Shown here: positions 1 to 8,044 of the stretch, one piece after another
Position numbering within the stretch: position 1 is the first letter of the stretch
Layout: every line of letters begins with the position of its first letter
NCBI RefSeq assembly: GCF_020686945.1
Contig: NZ_JAJEPR010000007.1
Location: forward strand, 87,060 to 151,059
DNA from: Limivivens faecihominis
GTDB taxonomy: Bacteria; Bacillota; Clostridia; Lachnospirales; Lachnospiraceae
Length of the DNA: 64,000 nt
Direction: 5' to 3'
Translations under genes and position numbers: made by a program
The notes under the pieces: generated by a model
The model's input: the letters and a program-made list of their open reading frames with translations, nothing else
Told to the model about the DNA's origin: nothing
Databases searched by the model: none

Positions 1-1140
1 ACAGTGACCGGAATCGGGAAATATTCCGGCAATGCCACGAAGTTTTTTGAAATCAAGGCCCGGAAGCTCTCGGGTGAGACGATCCAGTTCCCGGATTTTT
101 CCTACAGCGGAAGCAGTCCTTCCGGTTATGTCAGCAGCAATCTTTCCATTCTCTATAAGGGAACGAAACTGACCTGCGGTACGGACTATACGCTCTCTGC
201 CACCAAAGATTCCAGCACGAAAGAGATCTCTTCCATCCGTATCACCTTCTGCGGAAACTATACAGGAACCCGCTCTTTTGTTTCCCTGAAAAGCTATGGA
301 CGCGTCACCGCAATTCCGGATCAGACTTATACCGGAAAAGCGATCACTCCAACGATTCGCGTCACTTATAATAGCAGAACCCTCACAAAAGGAAAAGATT
401 ACACGCTCACCTTGGCCAACAATGTGAACCCCGGAACGGCCAGCGTTACCATCACCGGAAAAAATGGATTTTTCTCCAGCCAGACGGTCACTTTTAAAAT
501 TGTGAAAAAAGGAACCGGAGATAGCAGTAATACCGGAAACACTGGCAGCAATGGCAATTCCAATGGAACCACTGGCAACACTACCATCTCCCTGACAGCT
601 CCCGTGCTTTCCGTAGCTACCGCCTGGAATAAGGTCACGCTCCGCTGGAACAGAATTTCCAATGCAGACAGTTACCTCCTCTATAAAAAGACAAACAGCG
701 GCAGCTATGTACTCCTGAAGACCATCTCCAAAAGCAAACTGGTTTATAGCGATACGAAAGTATCCGTTGGAAATACCTACCGCTATATGATCAAAGCCGG
801 CAAAACTACGGCCTCCGGCAAGAAGGTTTACAGCAGCTTATCCACGGCAGTAAGCGCCAAACCGGCCCTCTCCCGACCGCTCATCACGATCCGCAGACTC
901 TCTGGAAAACAGCGAATCACCTGGAGAAAGGTTTCCGGAGCCACCGGCTACATTCTCTATCAGAGAACCGGCAGCGGAGTCTTCCGAAAGATTAAAACCC
1001 TCACTTCCAGAAGCACCTCCTGGAGTGTAACGACGAAAAAAGGAACCTCCTATTCCTACAAACTGGTTCCCTACCTCAGAGTAAACAGAAAAATTAAGAC
1101 TGGCCCTTCAAGTGTCATCAAGACAGCAAAGAGCAGATAA
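1..1140 (+). CDS. C-terminal part of a repeat-containing surface protein (5' partial)
   Basis: The reading frame is already open at base 1, so the true start lies upstream; the GTG at base 4 is internal. The visible 379 residues hold at least two beta-sandwich repeats of the type common in Lachnospiraceae surface proteins (motif TGKAITPTIRVTYN, then GKDYTLTLANN and GTASVTITGKNGF). A Gly/Ser/Asn/Thr-rich linker follows (about residues 170-195), then two fibronectin-III-like repeats, each with a tryptophan and a YxLY motif (WNRISNADSYLLYKK, WRKVSGATGYILYQR). No LPXTG motif or membrane anchor is seen at the C terminus. Probable secreted or wall-associated protein; ligand unknown. A terminator follows directly. 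Confidence 0.75.
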   Translation, partial: TVTGIGKYSGNATKFFEIKARKLSGETIQFPDFSYSGSSPSGYVSSNLSILYKGTKLTCGTDYTLSATKDSSTKEISSIRITFCGNYTGTRSFVSLKSYGRVTAIPDQTYTGKAITPTIRVTYNSRTLTKGKDYTLTLANNVNPGTASVTITGKNGFFSSQTVTFKIVKKGTGDSSNTGNTGSNGNSNGTTGNTTISLTAPVLSVATAWNKVTLRWNRISNADSYLLYKKTNSGSYVLLKTISKSKLVYSDTKVSVGNTYRYMIKAGKTTASGKKVYSSLSTAVSAKPALSRPLITIRRLSGKQRITWRKVSGATGYILYQRTGSGVFRKIKTLTSRSTSWSVTTKKGTSYSYKLVPYLRVNRKIKTGPSSVIKTAKSR

Positions 1141-1143
1141 CGC

Positions 1144-1190
1144 GCAGAAATCCCCGGGAACGGCAAAGATTCCTGGGGATTTCTTCTGTC
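1144..1190. terminator. Intrinsic terminator, probably bidirectional
   Basis: Inverted repeat AGAAATCCCC (1146-1155) and GGGGATTTCT (1175-1184), with an inner GGAA/TTCC pairing, followed by a T-rich stretch on the plus strand. It sits between the surface protein and the convergent minus-strand gene at 1189. Confidence 0.75.
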
Positions 1191-1509
1191 AGTTTTTCTT
1201 CTTTTTCTCTTCCACCACGTCAAAGGCCAGAAACAAAGCCCAGATATAGGGCGCTCCAAACACGTTCAGCGTCTTCGGGCCGGTAATACTTTCGGGCTCT
1301 TCCTGCACCCTTATGTATGCTTTTTCAAAGGTGCTGCGGGTAATCGATTTCCGCTTGCGGTCTGTGAAAAGCTCGCCGCCTTTGATCGTGTAAGTGAAGG
1401 GAAGGTGCTTTACGGTGAGGAAGGTTTCACCCTGATGACTCTCAATAACCTGCCATAAATTCTCTACGGTTATTGTCTCTTTCTTCTTTATCTTTTGTAA
1501 CTCATCCAT
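1189..1509 (-). CDS. Small hypothetical protein
   Basis: A 106-residue protein that I do not recognise. The ATG at 1509 is chosen because GGGGGA precedes it at close spacing; an upstream in-frame ATG at 1521 has no such site. The sequence is charged and soluble-looking, with a Lys-rich N terminus (MDELQKIKKKETITVENL), a central TYTIKGGELF segment and a Lys-rich tail (EEKKKKN). There is no signal peptide or membrane segment. It lies 13 bp or more downstream of the MBL-fold gene on the same strand, so the two are probably co-transcribed. Confidence 0.6.
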   Translation of the reverse strand: MDELQKIKKKETITVENLWQVIESHQGETFLTVKHLPFTYTIKGGELFTDRKRKSITRSTFEKAYIRVQEEPESITGPKTLNVFGAPYIWALFLAFDVVEEKKKKN

Positions 1510-1534
1510 AGTATCCCCCATTTACTTTTGGTTT

Positions 1535-2263
1535 CTACAGCCGATACTCTTCCCCGTCCTTCGGGAACCAGACAGAACTCTCCATCCGCTGCTGCTCCAC
1601 ATACTGTTTCAGCTCCCGGCGGCTCACCATGCTATTGGTATGATCCGGACATCCCGTCGTTATAATGTGGGCTCTTGGATAACTTAAATGAACGGCTGCG
1701 ATTTCTTCCCGACTCATGCCAAACTGCCCGCCTGCGCCACTGCCCTCTCCATCCTCAGAAAAACCGGCGCTCACGACAACCAGACGCGGCTTCCAGGCCT
1801 TAAGGACCTGCTTCATGCCATCGTACCAGCTGCTTTCTCCCGTCAGGTAGGCACTGTTTAATACCGGATGGGAAATCAGCACGCCGCAGCCTTTCTGATC
1901 CATCGTAGAAATTCCGTTCACTTTATAAAAAGCCGGTGTTTTCCGTATGCTCAGATGGCAAAATTCTGTCGTTTCCGTAAGAATCTCCAGATTTGAAAAG
2001 CCATCCATCGACAACGAATCCGCATCCGCCTCATTTTGCACAAAGACCTTCATCCCCCGCGGAATCAGCCTCCTGGCCTCCCCGTCAAAGGCTCCTTTCG
2101 TAAGATGGGTTGCGATTACCGCATCCACATCCAGAAGGTCGCTGAATTTTATCTCTTCTTTCGCAGCCCCTTTTTCCAGTCCTCCCATAATCGGGTCCAC
2201 CAGGAACCGCTGCCCCGCATAGTCCAGGAGATAGGTGCTCTGCTGCACTTGTTTGTATATCAT
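1535..2263 (-). CDS. MBL-fold protein with degenerate metal site (UlaG-like)
   Basis: A 242-residue protein with the overall layout of small metallo-beta-lactamase-fold hydrolases related to UlaG: an N-terminal FLVDP strand (about 20-24), an AVIATH turn (48-53), and later DHTNS and SAYLTGESSW segments. Normal members carry HxHxDH after the TH turn. Here it reads HLTKGAFD (53-60), so only the first His remains and the second His, the Asp and the last His are Thr, Gly and Ala. Either the protein has lost hydrolase activity or it binds metal differently. The smaller unknown protein follows on the same strand. No signal peptide. Confidence 0.65.
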   Translation of the reverse strand: MIYKQVQQSTYLLDYAGQRFLVDPIMGGLEKGAAKEEIKFSDLLDVDAVIATHLTKGAFDGEARRLIPRGMKVFVQNEADADSLSMDGFSNLEILTETTEFCHLSIRKTPAFYKVNGISTMDQKGCGVLISHPVLNSAYLTGESSWYDGMKQVLKAWKPRLVVVSAGFSEDGEGSGAGGQFGMSREEIAAVHLSYPRAHIITTGCPDHTNSMVSRRELKQYVEQQRMESSVWFPKDGEEYRL

Positions 2264-2419
2264 AAAAATTCTCCGTTCTGCTTTATTTGTAATTGCATCT
2301 ATTCTTCCATGGTAATATAAAATTATAGATAAGTAAAGGGAATAGAGATGGTTTTTCAGAATATATGTACCGGATTTCCCACTGGGAAGGCAGGAAGGAA
2401 TTTCACCCGTTTCAGGGTA

Positions 2420-2472
2420 TTAAAAAAGACAGAGCCTTGCAGTGCATCTGCCTGATTCTGTCTTTTTTTAAT
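2420..2472 (-). terminator. A/T-flanked inverted repeat, likely terminator of the SEC-C gene
   Basis: TTAAAAAAGACAG (2420-2432) pairs with CTGTCTTTTTTTAA (2458-2471), with a 25-nt loop that holds a small GCAG/CTGC pairing. It works as a hairpin with a U tract on either strand. On the minus strand it comes after the SEC-C gene and before the MBL gene. Confidence 0.6.
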
Positions 2473-2483
2473 TTTATGATACC

Positions 2484-2675
2484 AGTGTCAAAAGGTCAAA
2501 AAGCTGTTCGTGCTTGCACGATAAGGCTTTTGAACTTGGGACACGCCAAATATGAGAAAGTAGCGATTTACGCAGTAAATCAGCGGATTTCGAATATTTG
2601 GAGGATTGCGGAAGCTGCGTAGCAGCGTAGCAATCCGGGTATCAAATGAGTGTCAAAAGACCTTTTGACACTCAT
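2484..2675. repeat. Structured palindromic intergenic element (about 190 bp)
   Basis: A 14-bp inverted repeat bounds the element: AGTGTCAAAAGGTC (2484-2497) and GACCTTTTGACACT (2659-2672). The right end is itself a near-perfect palindrome, with 14-nt arms at 2646-2659 and 2662-2675 and a 2-nt loop. Inside are further hairpins: TCGTGC/GCACGA near 2508-2522, and GGATTGC/GCAATCC around an inner GCTGCGTAGCAGC between about 2600 and 2637. No convincing gene is present; the 85-codon ORF across it has no ribosome site. It looks like a miniature repeat or a folded RNA, and its mobility is unproven. Confidence 0.55.
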
Positions 2676-2700
2676 ATCATTTTATTTCATTGTAACATTC

Positions 2701-3774
2701 TCAGCCTTTTCTTCCGCAACAGCGTTTATACTTCTTTCCGCTTCCGCAGGGACAGGGTTCGTTGGGGTAAATTTTTCTGCCGAGGCCTACGGACATGGCA
2801 TTTCTGGTCACTTCGGAAGCCATATGCCCCTTGTAATCCCAGCATCTGGTCATGCAGCCTAAGCGGCGGATCTCTTTTTTCACATCCTCGACCTGTCTCT
2901 GGGTGGAAAAATAACAGCCGTGCTGATAGAGCATCGCCAGAATCTCTTCCTCCGGAATATTCATACGGATGGCTTCTTGTACATCATAGAAGATCCGCAG
3001 AGCATCTGCCTGATTCTTATGCTGCTCATCCATCATATCCTTAATGAAAAATACCGTATTCTCGTTGGGTTCCTGGCAGGCCAGCTGACCGTAGCTTAAG
3101 AACTCTTCCTCTGTCTCCGGCACATAATAGTCAAAGGTATTCTGCACCTTCTGAACTTCCTGATACACATCGTTTTCAGCAAGATCAACATCCATCAAAA
3201 AACCATTTTTCAGCCGGACAACACCGGATTTACGGTCCAGCTCTTCCAACTGAGCTTTTACTTCTTCTGCATCTTTGATACCTGTATGATAAGTTCCACA
3301 GATCTCCACAAACTTTTCCAGCGAAATCACACCGTACAGATATACCGCCGATTTTGCATAATCCTCCAGACGATTTCTGTCCGCTTTTTCTGCCTGCATA
3401 TCAGGTGTGCAGATTTTTTCGTATGTGGTCTCCACATCCTCTGGAACCAGATACAGTTCCTGCTTCGGATCATAAGCTCCGTAAGTGGTCAGAAGCAGCG
3501 AATCTGCCACCAGCTCCTGGCTGATGAGGATTCCCTGTTCCTGAATTGCACTCTCAAAAAATCTGGTCTCATCTGCAGAGGCCTGCTTTACGATTTCTCC
3601 CATTACTGCCTCATCCAGAAGCTGGTTCCTCAGCCATTTTGCCAGATCCTTTTTATTCCATTTACTGAAGCCTTTTAATCCGTGTTTCTTTGCAATATCC
3701 TGGAGGTTATCTTTTGTATAGCAAAGGAAAACCTGCTCCAGGCTCTCCGGTCTTGCCGTTCTGTATTCTGTCAT
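2701..3774 (-). CDS. SEC-C metal-binding motif protein
   Basis: About 357 residues. The C terminus is a clear SEC-C zinc-binding motif (PNEPCPCGSGKKYKRCCG, Cys-x-Cys...Cys-Cys), as found at the end of SecA and in many uncharacterised proteins. The N terminus (residues 10-60) resembles a Rho-N/SAP-type helix-extended-loop-helix (LQDIAKKHGLKGFSKWNKKD), which often binds nucleic acid. The middle is alpha-helical and acidic, with no recognised domain. The start at 3774 (MTEYRT) has AAAGGA eight bases upstream; an alternative ATG lies three codons earlier. No signal peptide. Function unknown; zinc-bound nucleic-acid or ribosome contact is only a guess. Confidence 0.75.
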   Translation of the reverse strand: MTEYRTARPESLEQVFLCYTKDNLQDIAKKHGLKGFSKWNKKDLAKWLRNQLLDEAVMGEIVKQASADETRFFESAIQEQGILISQELVADSLLLTTYGAYDPKQELYLVPEDVETTYEKICTPDMQAEKADRNRLEDYAKSAVYLYGVISLEKFVEICGTYHTGIKDAEEVKAQLEELDRKSGVVRLKNGFLMDVDLAENDVYQEVQKVQNTFDYYVPETEEEFLSYGQLACQEPNENTVFFIKDMMDEQHKNQADALRIFYDVQEAIRMNIPEEEILAMLYQHGCYFSTQRQVEDVKKEIRRLGCMTRCWDYKGHMASEVTRNAMSVGLGRKIYPNEPCPCGSGKKYKRCCGRKG

Positions 3775-4001
3775 AACGCACATCCTTTTCTATTTCTCAT
3801 CTTGAAAAAAGCGCCTTGAACTCCACTTTTTCGGAAATCCCACGCGCAATAAGTCTATGTTATCTTAACAGACTCAGGCCAAGAAATCAATGGAAAAACT
3901 TTTCTGTTTTTTCAGATTGCTATAGACGAATCGAAAAAAACAGTTAGAATAGAAAGAAGAAATTCCATCACACCGGAAAACACATCTGAGGGAGGTAGCT
4001 T

Positions 4002-5795
4002 ATGAAAGAGACTATTCCGGAAGAAGGACTTGAACATTTTGACGAGTACCTTCAGAACTATTCCAAAAACGAGAATCATCCGCTGAAGATTCTCCTGGGC
4101 TTTTACAAGGGGAAAAAGCTCCAGTGCGCCAAGGGATTTTTCTGGCTGATCTGCCAGCGGTCCCCTGTCTGGGTCACGCCGATCGTGACCGCGAACATCA
4201 TTGACATCGCCACCAATCCGGGCAAGAACAGTATTCAGCGGATTCTTTTCAATCTGGTGATTGCCCTGCTTTTTATCAGCCAGAATGCCTTCAGCAACTA
4301 CATGGCTACCAAGCATTTTTCCGGGGCCAACCGGGAGATTGAAGGATCTTTGCGAAACGCGCTGGTCCGGAAGCTCCAGCAGCTTTCCATCATGTTTTAT
4401 AAGGAAATCCAGTCCGGACGGCTTCAGTCCAAGGTCATGCGTGACGTGGAAAATGTCCAGGCCCTCTTAAACCAGATGGTCCGGACACTGTTTTTCTTCA
4501 TTCTGGACGTCATCATCGCCTCTGCTGTCACCCTCTATCACAGCCCCCTGGTCTTCGTCGTCTTTCTGGCTGCGATTCCTGTGGCTGTGGCCGGAATCTA
4601 CTATTTCAAGAAGCCGATTTCCGAGCGTAACCGCGCCTTCCGTACCGAGATGGAAAGCACCCAGGGCGCGGTGGCGGAAATGCTTGAGATGATTCCCGTC
4701 ACGAGAGCCCACGGTCTGCAGGAGGTGGAGATCAACAAAATGCAGCGTTACCTCAAGGGCATCATGCATCAGGGCTTTCAGCTCGATCTGATGAACAACC
4801 TTTTCGGCGCTGCCAGCTGGGTCGTTTTCCAGAGCTTCCAGATCCTCTGCCTGGCCTTCACCGGCTGTCTGGCTGTCAAGGGAAAGATCGGCGTCGGCGA
4901 GGTGGTTCTGTTCCAGACCTATTTCACCCAGATCGTGGGACAGATCTCCACTCTCATCAATATTTACCCGGATCTCTGCAAGGGAATGGAGTCCGTCCGT
5001 TCCATCGGCGATATTCTCGAAGAAAAGCAGGTGGAGCCCAACCATTCCATCGTCCCTTTGGGCGACCTCAAGGGAAACGTCCGTTTCTGCAACGTGGATT
5101 TCAAATATCCCGATGGGGAACGATATATTCTGAAGGATTTTAACCTGGAGGTCAAACCCGGCGAGAGCATCGCCTTTGCCGGAGAATCCGGCACCGGAAA
5201 GTCCACGATTCTGAACCTTCTGATTGGTTTTCTGCCGCCCACAGACGGCAAAATCCTCATCGACCGGATCAATATGGTAAACCTCGATATGAACGAATAC
5301 CGGAAACAGATCGCCGTTGTTCCCCAGAACACGATCCTTTTCTCGGGAACCATCCGTGAAAACATCACCTACGGCCTCGAAAACATCTCCGATGATGAGA
5401 TCTGGTCTGTGATCCACGAAGTCGGCCTAGAGGACCTGCTCGACAAAATGCCCGACGGCCTGGACACGCCCCTCGGCGAGCACGGCGACCGGCTCTCCGG
5501 CGGTCAGAAGCAGCGAATCTCCATCGCCCGGGCCCTGATCCGCAAGCCGAAGATCATCATTTTCGACGAGGCCACTTCAGCCCTTGACTCCGCCTCCGAA
5601 AAGAAAGTTCAGGAGGCCACCGACCACATGATGGGAAAATGCACCACCTTCATTGTCGCTCACAGGCTTTCCACCATCCGCAAGGCCGACCGTATCGCCT
5701 TTATCAAAGACGGCAGCGTCGCCGAGATCGGAAGCTATGAAGAGCTCATGGCGAAGAAAGGGTATTTTTACCGGCTCAAGAGCCTGCAGGAATAA
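4002..5795 (+). CDS. ABC exporter, fused permease and ATPase
   Basis: A 597-residue half-transporter that should act as a dimer in the cytoplasmic membrane. An N-terminal six-helix exporter domain spans about residues 35-330. The nucleotide-binding domain follows, with Walker A GESGTGKST near 394, signature LSGGQKQR near 498, Walker B IIIFDEATSALD near 520 and the H-loop VAHRLSTI. The start has GGGAGG six bases upstream. It stands alone between two minus-strand regions and ends in its own terminator. Substrate is unknown; the family includes lipid, drug and peptide exporters. The preceding 200 bp are AT-rich and must hold its promoter. Confidence 0.9.
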   Translation: MKETIPEEGLEHFDEYLQNYSKNENHPLKILLGFYKGKKLQCAKGFFWLICQRSPVWVTPIVTANIIDIATNPGKNSIQRILFNLVIALLFISQNAFSNYMATKHFSGANREIEGSLRNALVRKLQQLSIMFYKEIQSGRLQSKVMRDVENVQALLNQMVRTLFFFILDVIIASAVTLYHSPLVFVVFLAAIPVAVAGIYYFKKPISERNRAFRTEMESTQGAVAEMLEMIPVTRAHGLQEVEINKMQRYLKGIMHQGFQLDLMNNLFGAASWVVFQSFQILCLAFTGCLAVKGKIGVGEVVLFQTYFTQIVGQISTLINIYPDLCKGMESVRSIGDILEEKQVEPNHSIVPLGDLKGNVRFCNVDFKYPDGERYILKDFNLEVKPGESIAFAGESGTGKSTILNLLIGFLPPTDGKILIDRINMVNLDMNEYRKQIAVVPQNTILFSGTIRENITYGLENISDDEIWSVIHEVGLEDLLDKMPDGLDTPLGEHGDRLSGGQKQRISIARALIRKPKIIIFDEATSALDSASEKKVQEATDHMMGKCTTFIVAHRLSTIRKADRIAFIKDGSVAEIGSYEELMAKKGYFYRLKSLQE

Positions 5796-5804
5796 TACAT
5801 AGAG

Positions 5805-5850
5805 AAAGCTCCGTGACCACCACTTTTGGGGGTAATCACGGAGCTTTTTA
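5805..5850 (+). terminator. Intrinsic terminator of the ABC exporter
   Basis: AAAGCTCCGTGA (5805-5816) pairs with TCACGGAGCTTT (5836-5847) and runs into TTTTT. It lies ten bases after the exporter stop codon. Confidence 0.85.
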
Positions 5851-5865
5851 TTCAGCAATATTTTT

Positions 5866-6126
5866 TCAATATTTCCCGCCAGATAATCCAGAATGTTCAT
5901 CCCGTAGTAGGTCTTTTTGTCGATCCGGCTGGCAAGCCTTGGCATATTTTCGATCCAGAGAGAGAACCCTGGAGGCGCACCAGTGATAAAAATTATTCAT
6001 GTTGTTGATCAGCGTATCAAAATCCCGCTCCTCTTCCAGATAAAGATCATAGGGGAAAAATTTTTCGTCAAAAATCAATGCCTCTCCCCGGGTGTTGATC
6101 TCTGCGATTTTTATCACAAAAGTCAT
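5866..6126 (-). pseudogene. Short, probably broken ORF
   Basis: An 86-codon frame begins KIAEINTRGEALIFDEKFF and continues to FYHWCASRVLSLDRKYAK, which reads like the N-terminal 60 residues of HipA/CtkA-type proteins of Lachnospiraceae (recalled from memory, not checked). After about residue 62 the sequence loses this character. A second frame on the same strand (continuing from near 5945 toward 5850) carries a protein-like stretch, ASRIDKKTYYGMNILDYL, before running into the exporter terminator. This suggests a frameshifted, 3'-truncated remnant. No good ribosome site is seen. Confidence 0.4.
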
Positions 6127-6164
6127 CAGCTGATTCAGCTTCTGCCGCTGTAAAGCGTTTCCTG

Positions 6165-6210
6165 CTAAAAATCGGCCGCCGCACAGCAGAAAACTGCCGG
6201 GCAGCGGCCG
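6165..6210 (-). terminator. Intrinsic terminator of the phosphohexomutase gene
   Basis: On the minus strand CGGCCGC and GCGGCCG (plus positions 6204-6210 and 6173-6179) form a GC-rich hairpin followed by a T run (6171-6165). It lies just past the mutase stop codon. Confidence 0.75.
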
Positions 6211-6216
6211 GAAAAT

Positions 6217-7962
6217 TTATTCGCCCAGAGCCTCGAGAGCTGCGGAGAGAGCTGCCACTTTTTCCTCGGCCTCTTTCTCGTCAGCGCCTTTGATTCCTGC
6301 GTAATATTTGATCTTAGGCTCGGTTCCGGACGGACGCACGCAAACCCAGGCCTTGTCATCCAGCTCGAAATAGAGCACATTGGACTTCGGCAGAGTCAGC
6401 TCGGAGGTCTCTCCGGTAGCAATGTCGGTGCGGATGCTGGAACGGTAATCTTCCATAGCAAGCACTTTGAAGGGGCCTACGCTCTTCGGGGTGTTGGCGC
6501 GGAAGCTCTCCATCAGAGCGTCAATCTTTGCTTTTCCTTCCATTCCCTTGAAGGTCTGGGAGATCAGGTTCTCTTTGTAATAGCCATAGGTCTTGTAGAG
6601 GTTCTCCATCTGCTGGCAGAGGGTAAGACCTTTGGACTTATAGTAAGCGGCTGCTTCGCAGAGAGCCATAACGGCAACAACGGCGTCCTTGTCTCTTGCG
6701 TGGGTTCCTTCCAGGCAGCCGTAGCTCTCCTCGTAACCGAAGAGGAACTCATGGCTGTGATCCTGCTCGAAGAACTTGATCTGCTCGCCGATGTATTTGA
6801 AACCGGTCAGAGTCTCGATCAGGGTTACGTTGTAAGCCTTTGCGATCTCCCGGGCCATTTTTCCGGACACGATGGTGGTGACAACGGCGCCGTTCTCCGG
6901 AAGGATACCCAGTTCTTTTCTCTGGGAAAGGAGGTACTCCAGGATCAGCATACCGGACATGTTTCCGGTAAAGCTCTGGTACTCGCCGGTTTCCGTGTTC
7001 TTTGCGTAAACGCCGAGACGGTCAGCATCCGGGTCGGTAGCGAGGACGATATCTGCATCCACCTCTTTGGCCAGCTTGAGGGCCAGAGCGAAAGCTTTCT
7101 TATCCTCCGGGTTCGGGTAGCTGACAGTCGGGAAATCACCATCAGGAAGCTCCTGCTCTTTTACCACATGAACCTGGGTAAAGCCAAGCTCTTTTAAGAC
7201 GCGGCGTACCGGCAGATTTCCGGTTCCGTGAAGCGGGGTGTAAACGATTTTCAGTTTGTCAGCCTGCTCTTTGATGGCTTCCGGACGAAGCACCAGTTTT
7301 TTCAGGGCTTCCATGTATTTGTCGTCGATCTCGCTTCCGATGACTTCATAGAGGCCTGCGGCTTTGGCGTCTTCCTCACTCATGGTCTTCAGTGCGCCGT
7401 AATCGGTGATAGACTGCACTTCATTGATGATCTCCACATCTTTGGGAGCGGTGATCTGGGCACCGTCCTCCCAGTAAACCTTGTAACCGTTGTACTCCGG
7501 CGGGTTGTGGCTGGCTGTCACCATAACGCCTGCGGTGCAGTGGAGCTCACGAACGGCAAAGGACAGCATAGGTGTCGGACGAAGAGACGGAAAAATGTAA
7601 GCTTTGATTCCGTTGGCTGCCATGCAGAGTGCGGTCTCTTTTGCAAATTCCGGGGACATGTGGCGGGAGTCAAAGGAGATGGCTACGCCCTTTTCCTGGG
7701 CATGTTCTTTGATGATAAAGTTTGCAAGTCCCTGGGTCGCTTTTCTCACAGTGTAAATATTCATACGGTTGGTTCCGGCTCCCAGAATACCGCGAAGGCC
7801 TCCGGTACCGAACTCCAGCTCTCTGTAAAAACGCTCGGTGATCTCTTTCTCGTCGTCCTTGATGGCAAGAAGCTCCGCTTTGGTGGCCTCGTCAAAATAA
7901 GGGGAGGTGCACCAAAATTCATAATTTTTCATTGCATCCATGGCAATATCCTCCAGATTCAT
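6217..7962 (-). CDS. pgcA: Phosphoglucomutase / phosphohexomutase
   Basis: A 581-residue alpha-D-phosphohexomutase, the length of Bacillus PgcA. It interconverts hexose 1- and 6-phosphates (Glc-1-P/Glc-6-P, and in this family often Man-1-P) in the cytoplasm. The phosphoserine loop TASHNPPEYNGYK places the catalytic Ser at about 151; the metal loop is ATDPDADRLGV, the sugar loop GYEESYG, and the phosphate-binding tail VRPSGTEPKIKYY. Two starts are possible: ATG 7962 with AGAAAG upstream, or ATG 7941 with GGAGG eight bases upstream. Next to a mannan locus it could channel Man-1-P made by the GH130 phosphorylase, which is an inference from context. Confidence 0.93.
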   Translation of the reverse strand: MNLEDIAMDAMKNYEFWCTSPYFDEATKAELLAIKDDEKEITERFYRELEFGTGGLRGILGAGTNRMNIYTVRKATQGLANFIIKEHAQEKGVAISFDSRHMSPEFAKETALCMAANGIKAYIFPSLRPTPMLSFAVRELHCTAGVMVTASHNPPEYNGYKVYWEDGAQITAPKDVEIINEVQSITDYGALKTMSEEDAKAAGLYEVIGSEIDDKYMEALKKLVLRPEAIKEQADKLKIVYTPLHGTGNLPVRRVLKELGFTQVHVVKEQELPDGDFPTVSYPNPEDKKAFALALKLAKEVDADIVLATDPDADRLGVYAKNTETGEYQSFTGNMSGMLILEYLLSQRKELGILPENGAVVTTIVSGKMAREIAKAYNVTLIETLTGFKYIGEQIKFFEQDHSHEFLFGYEESYGCLEGTHARDKDAVVAVMALCEAAAYYKSKGLTLCQQMENLYKTYGYYKENLISQTFKGMEGKAKIDALMESFRANTPKSVGPFKVLAMEDYRSSIRTDIATGETSELTLPKSNVLYFELDDKAWVCVRPSGTEPKIKYYAGIKGADEKEAEEKVAALSAALEALGE

Positions 7963-8000
7963 AATCTTTCTGTTTTTTTGGAAAAAAGTTTGTCAGGACT

Positions 8001-8030
8001 ATTTTAGCATATAATGTAGGCTTTGGTAAA
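8001..8030 (-). promoter_or_regulatory. Candidate promoter of pgcA
   Basis: On the minus strand TTTACC (plus 8025-8030) and TAAAAT (plus 8001-8006) are separated by 18 bp, about 40 bases before the gene start. It lies between the repeat element and pgcA, so pgcA need not depend on read-through from the mannan genes. Confidence 0.45.
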
Positions 8031-8044
8031 GCGTAGAAAAAATA

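Noticed and set aside
2365..2622. 85-codon plus-strand ORF
   Set aside because: Crosses the terminator and hairpins of the palindromic element and lacks a ribosome site.
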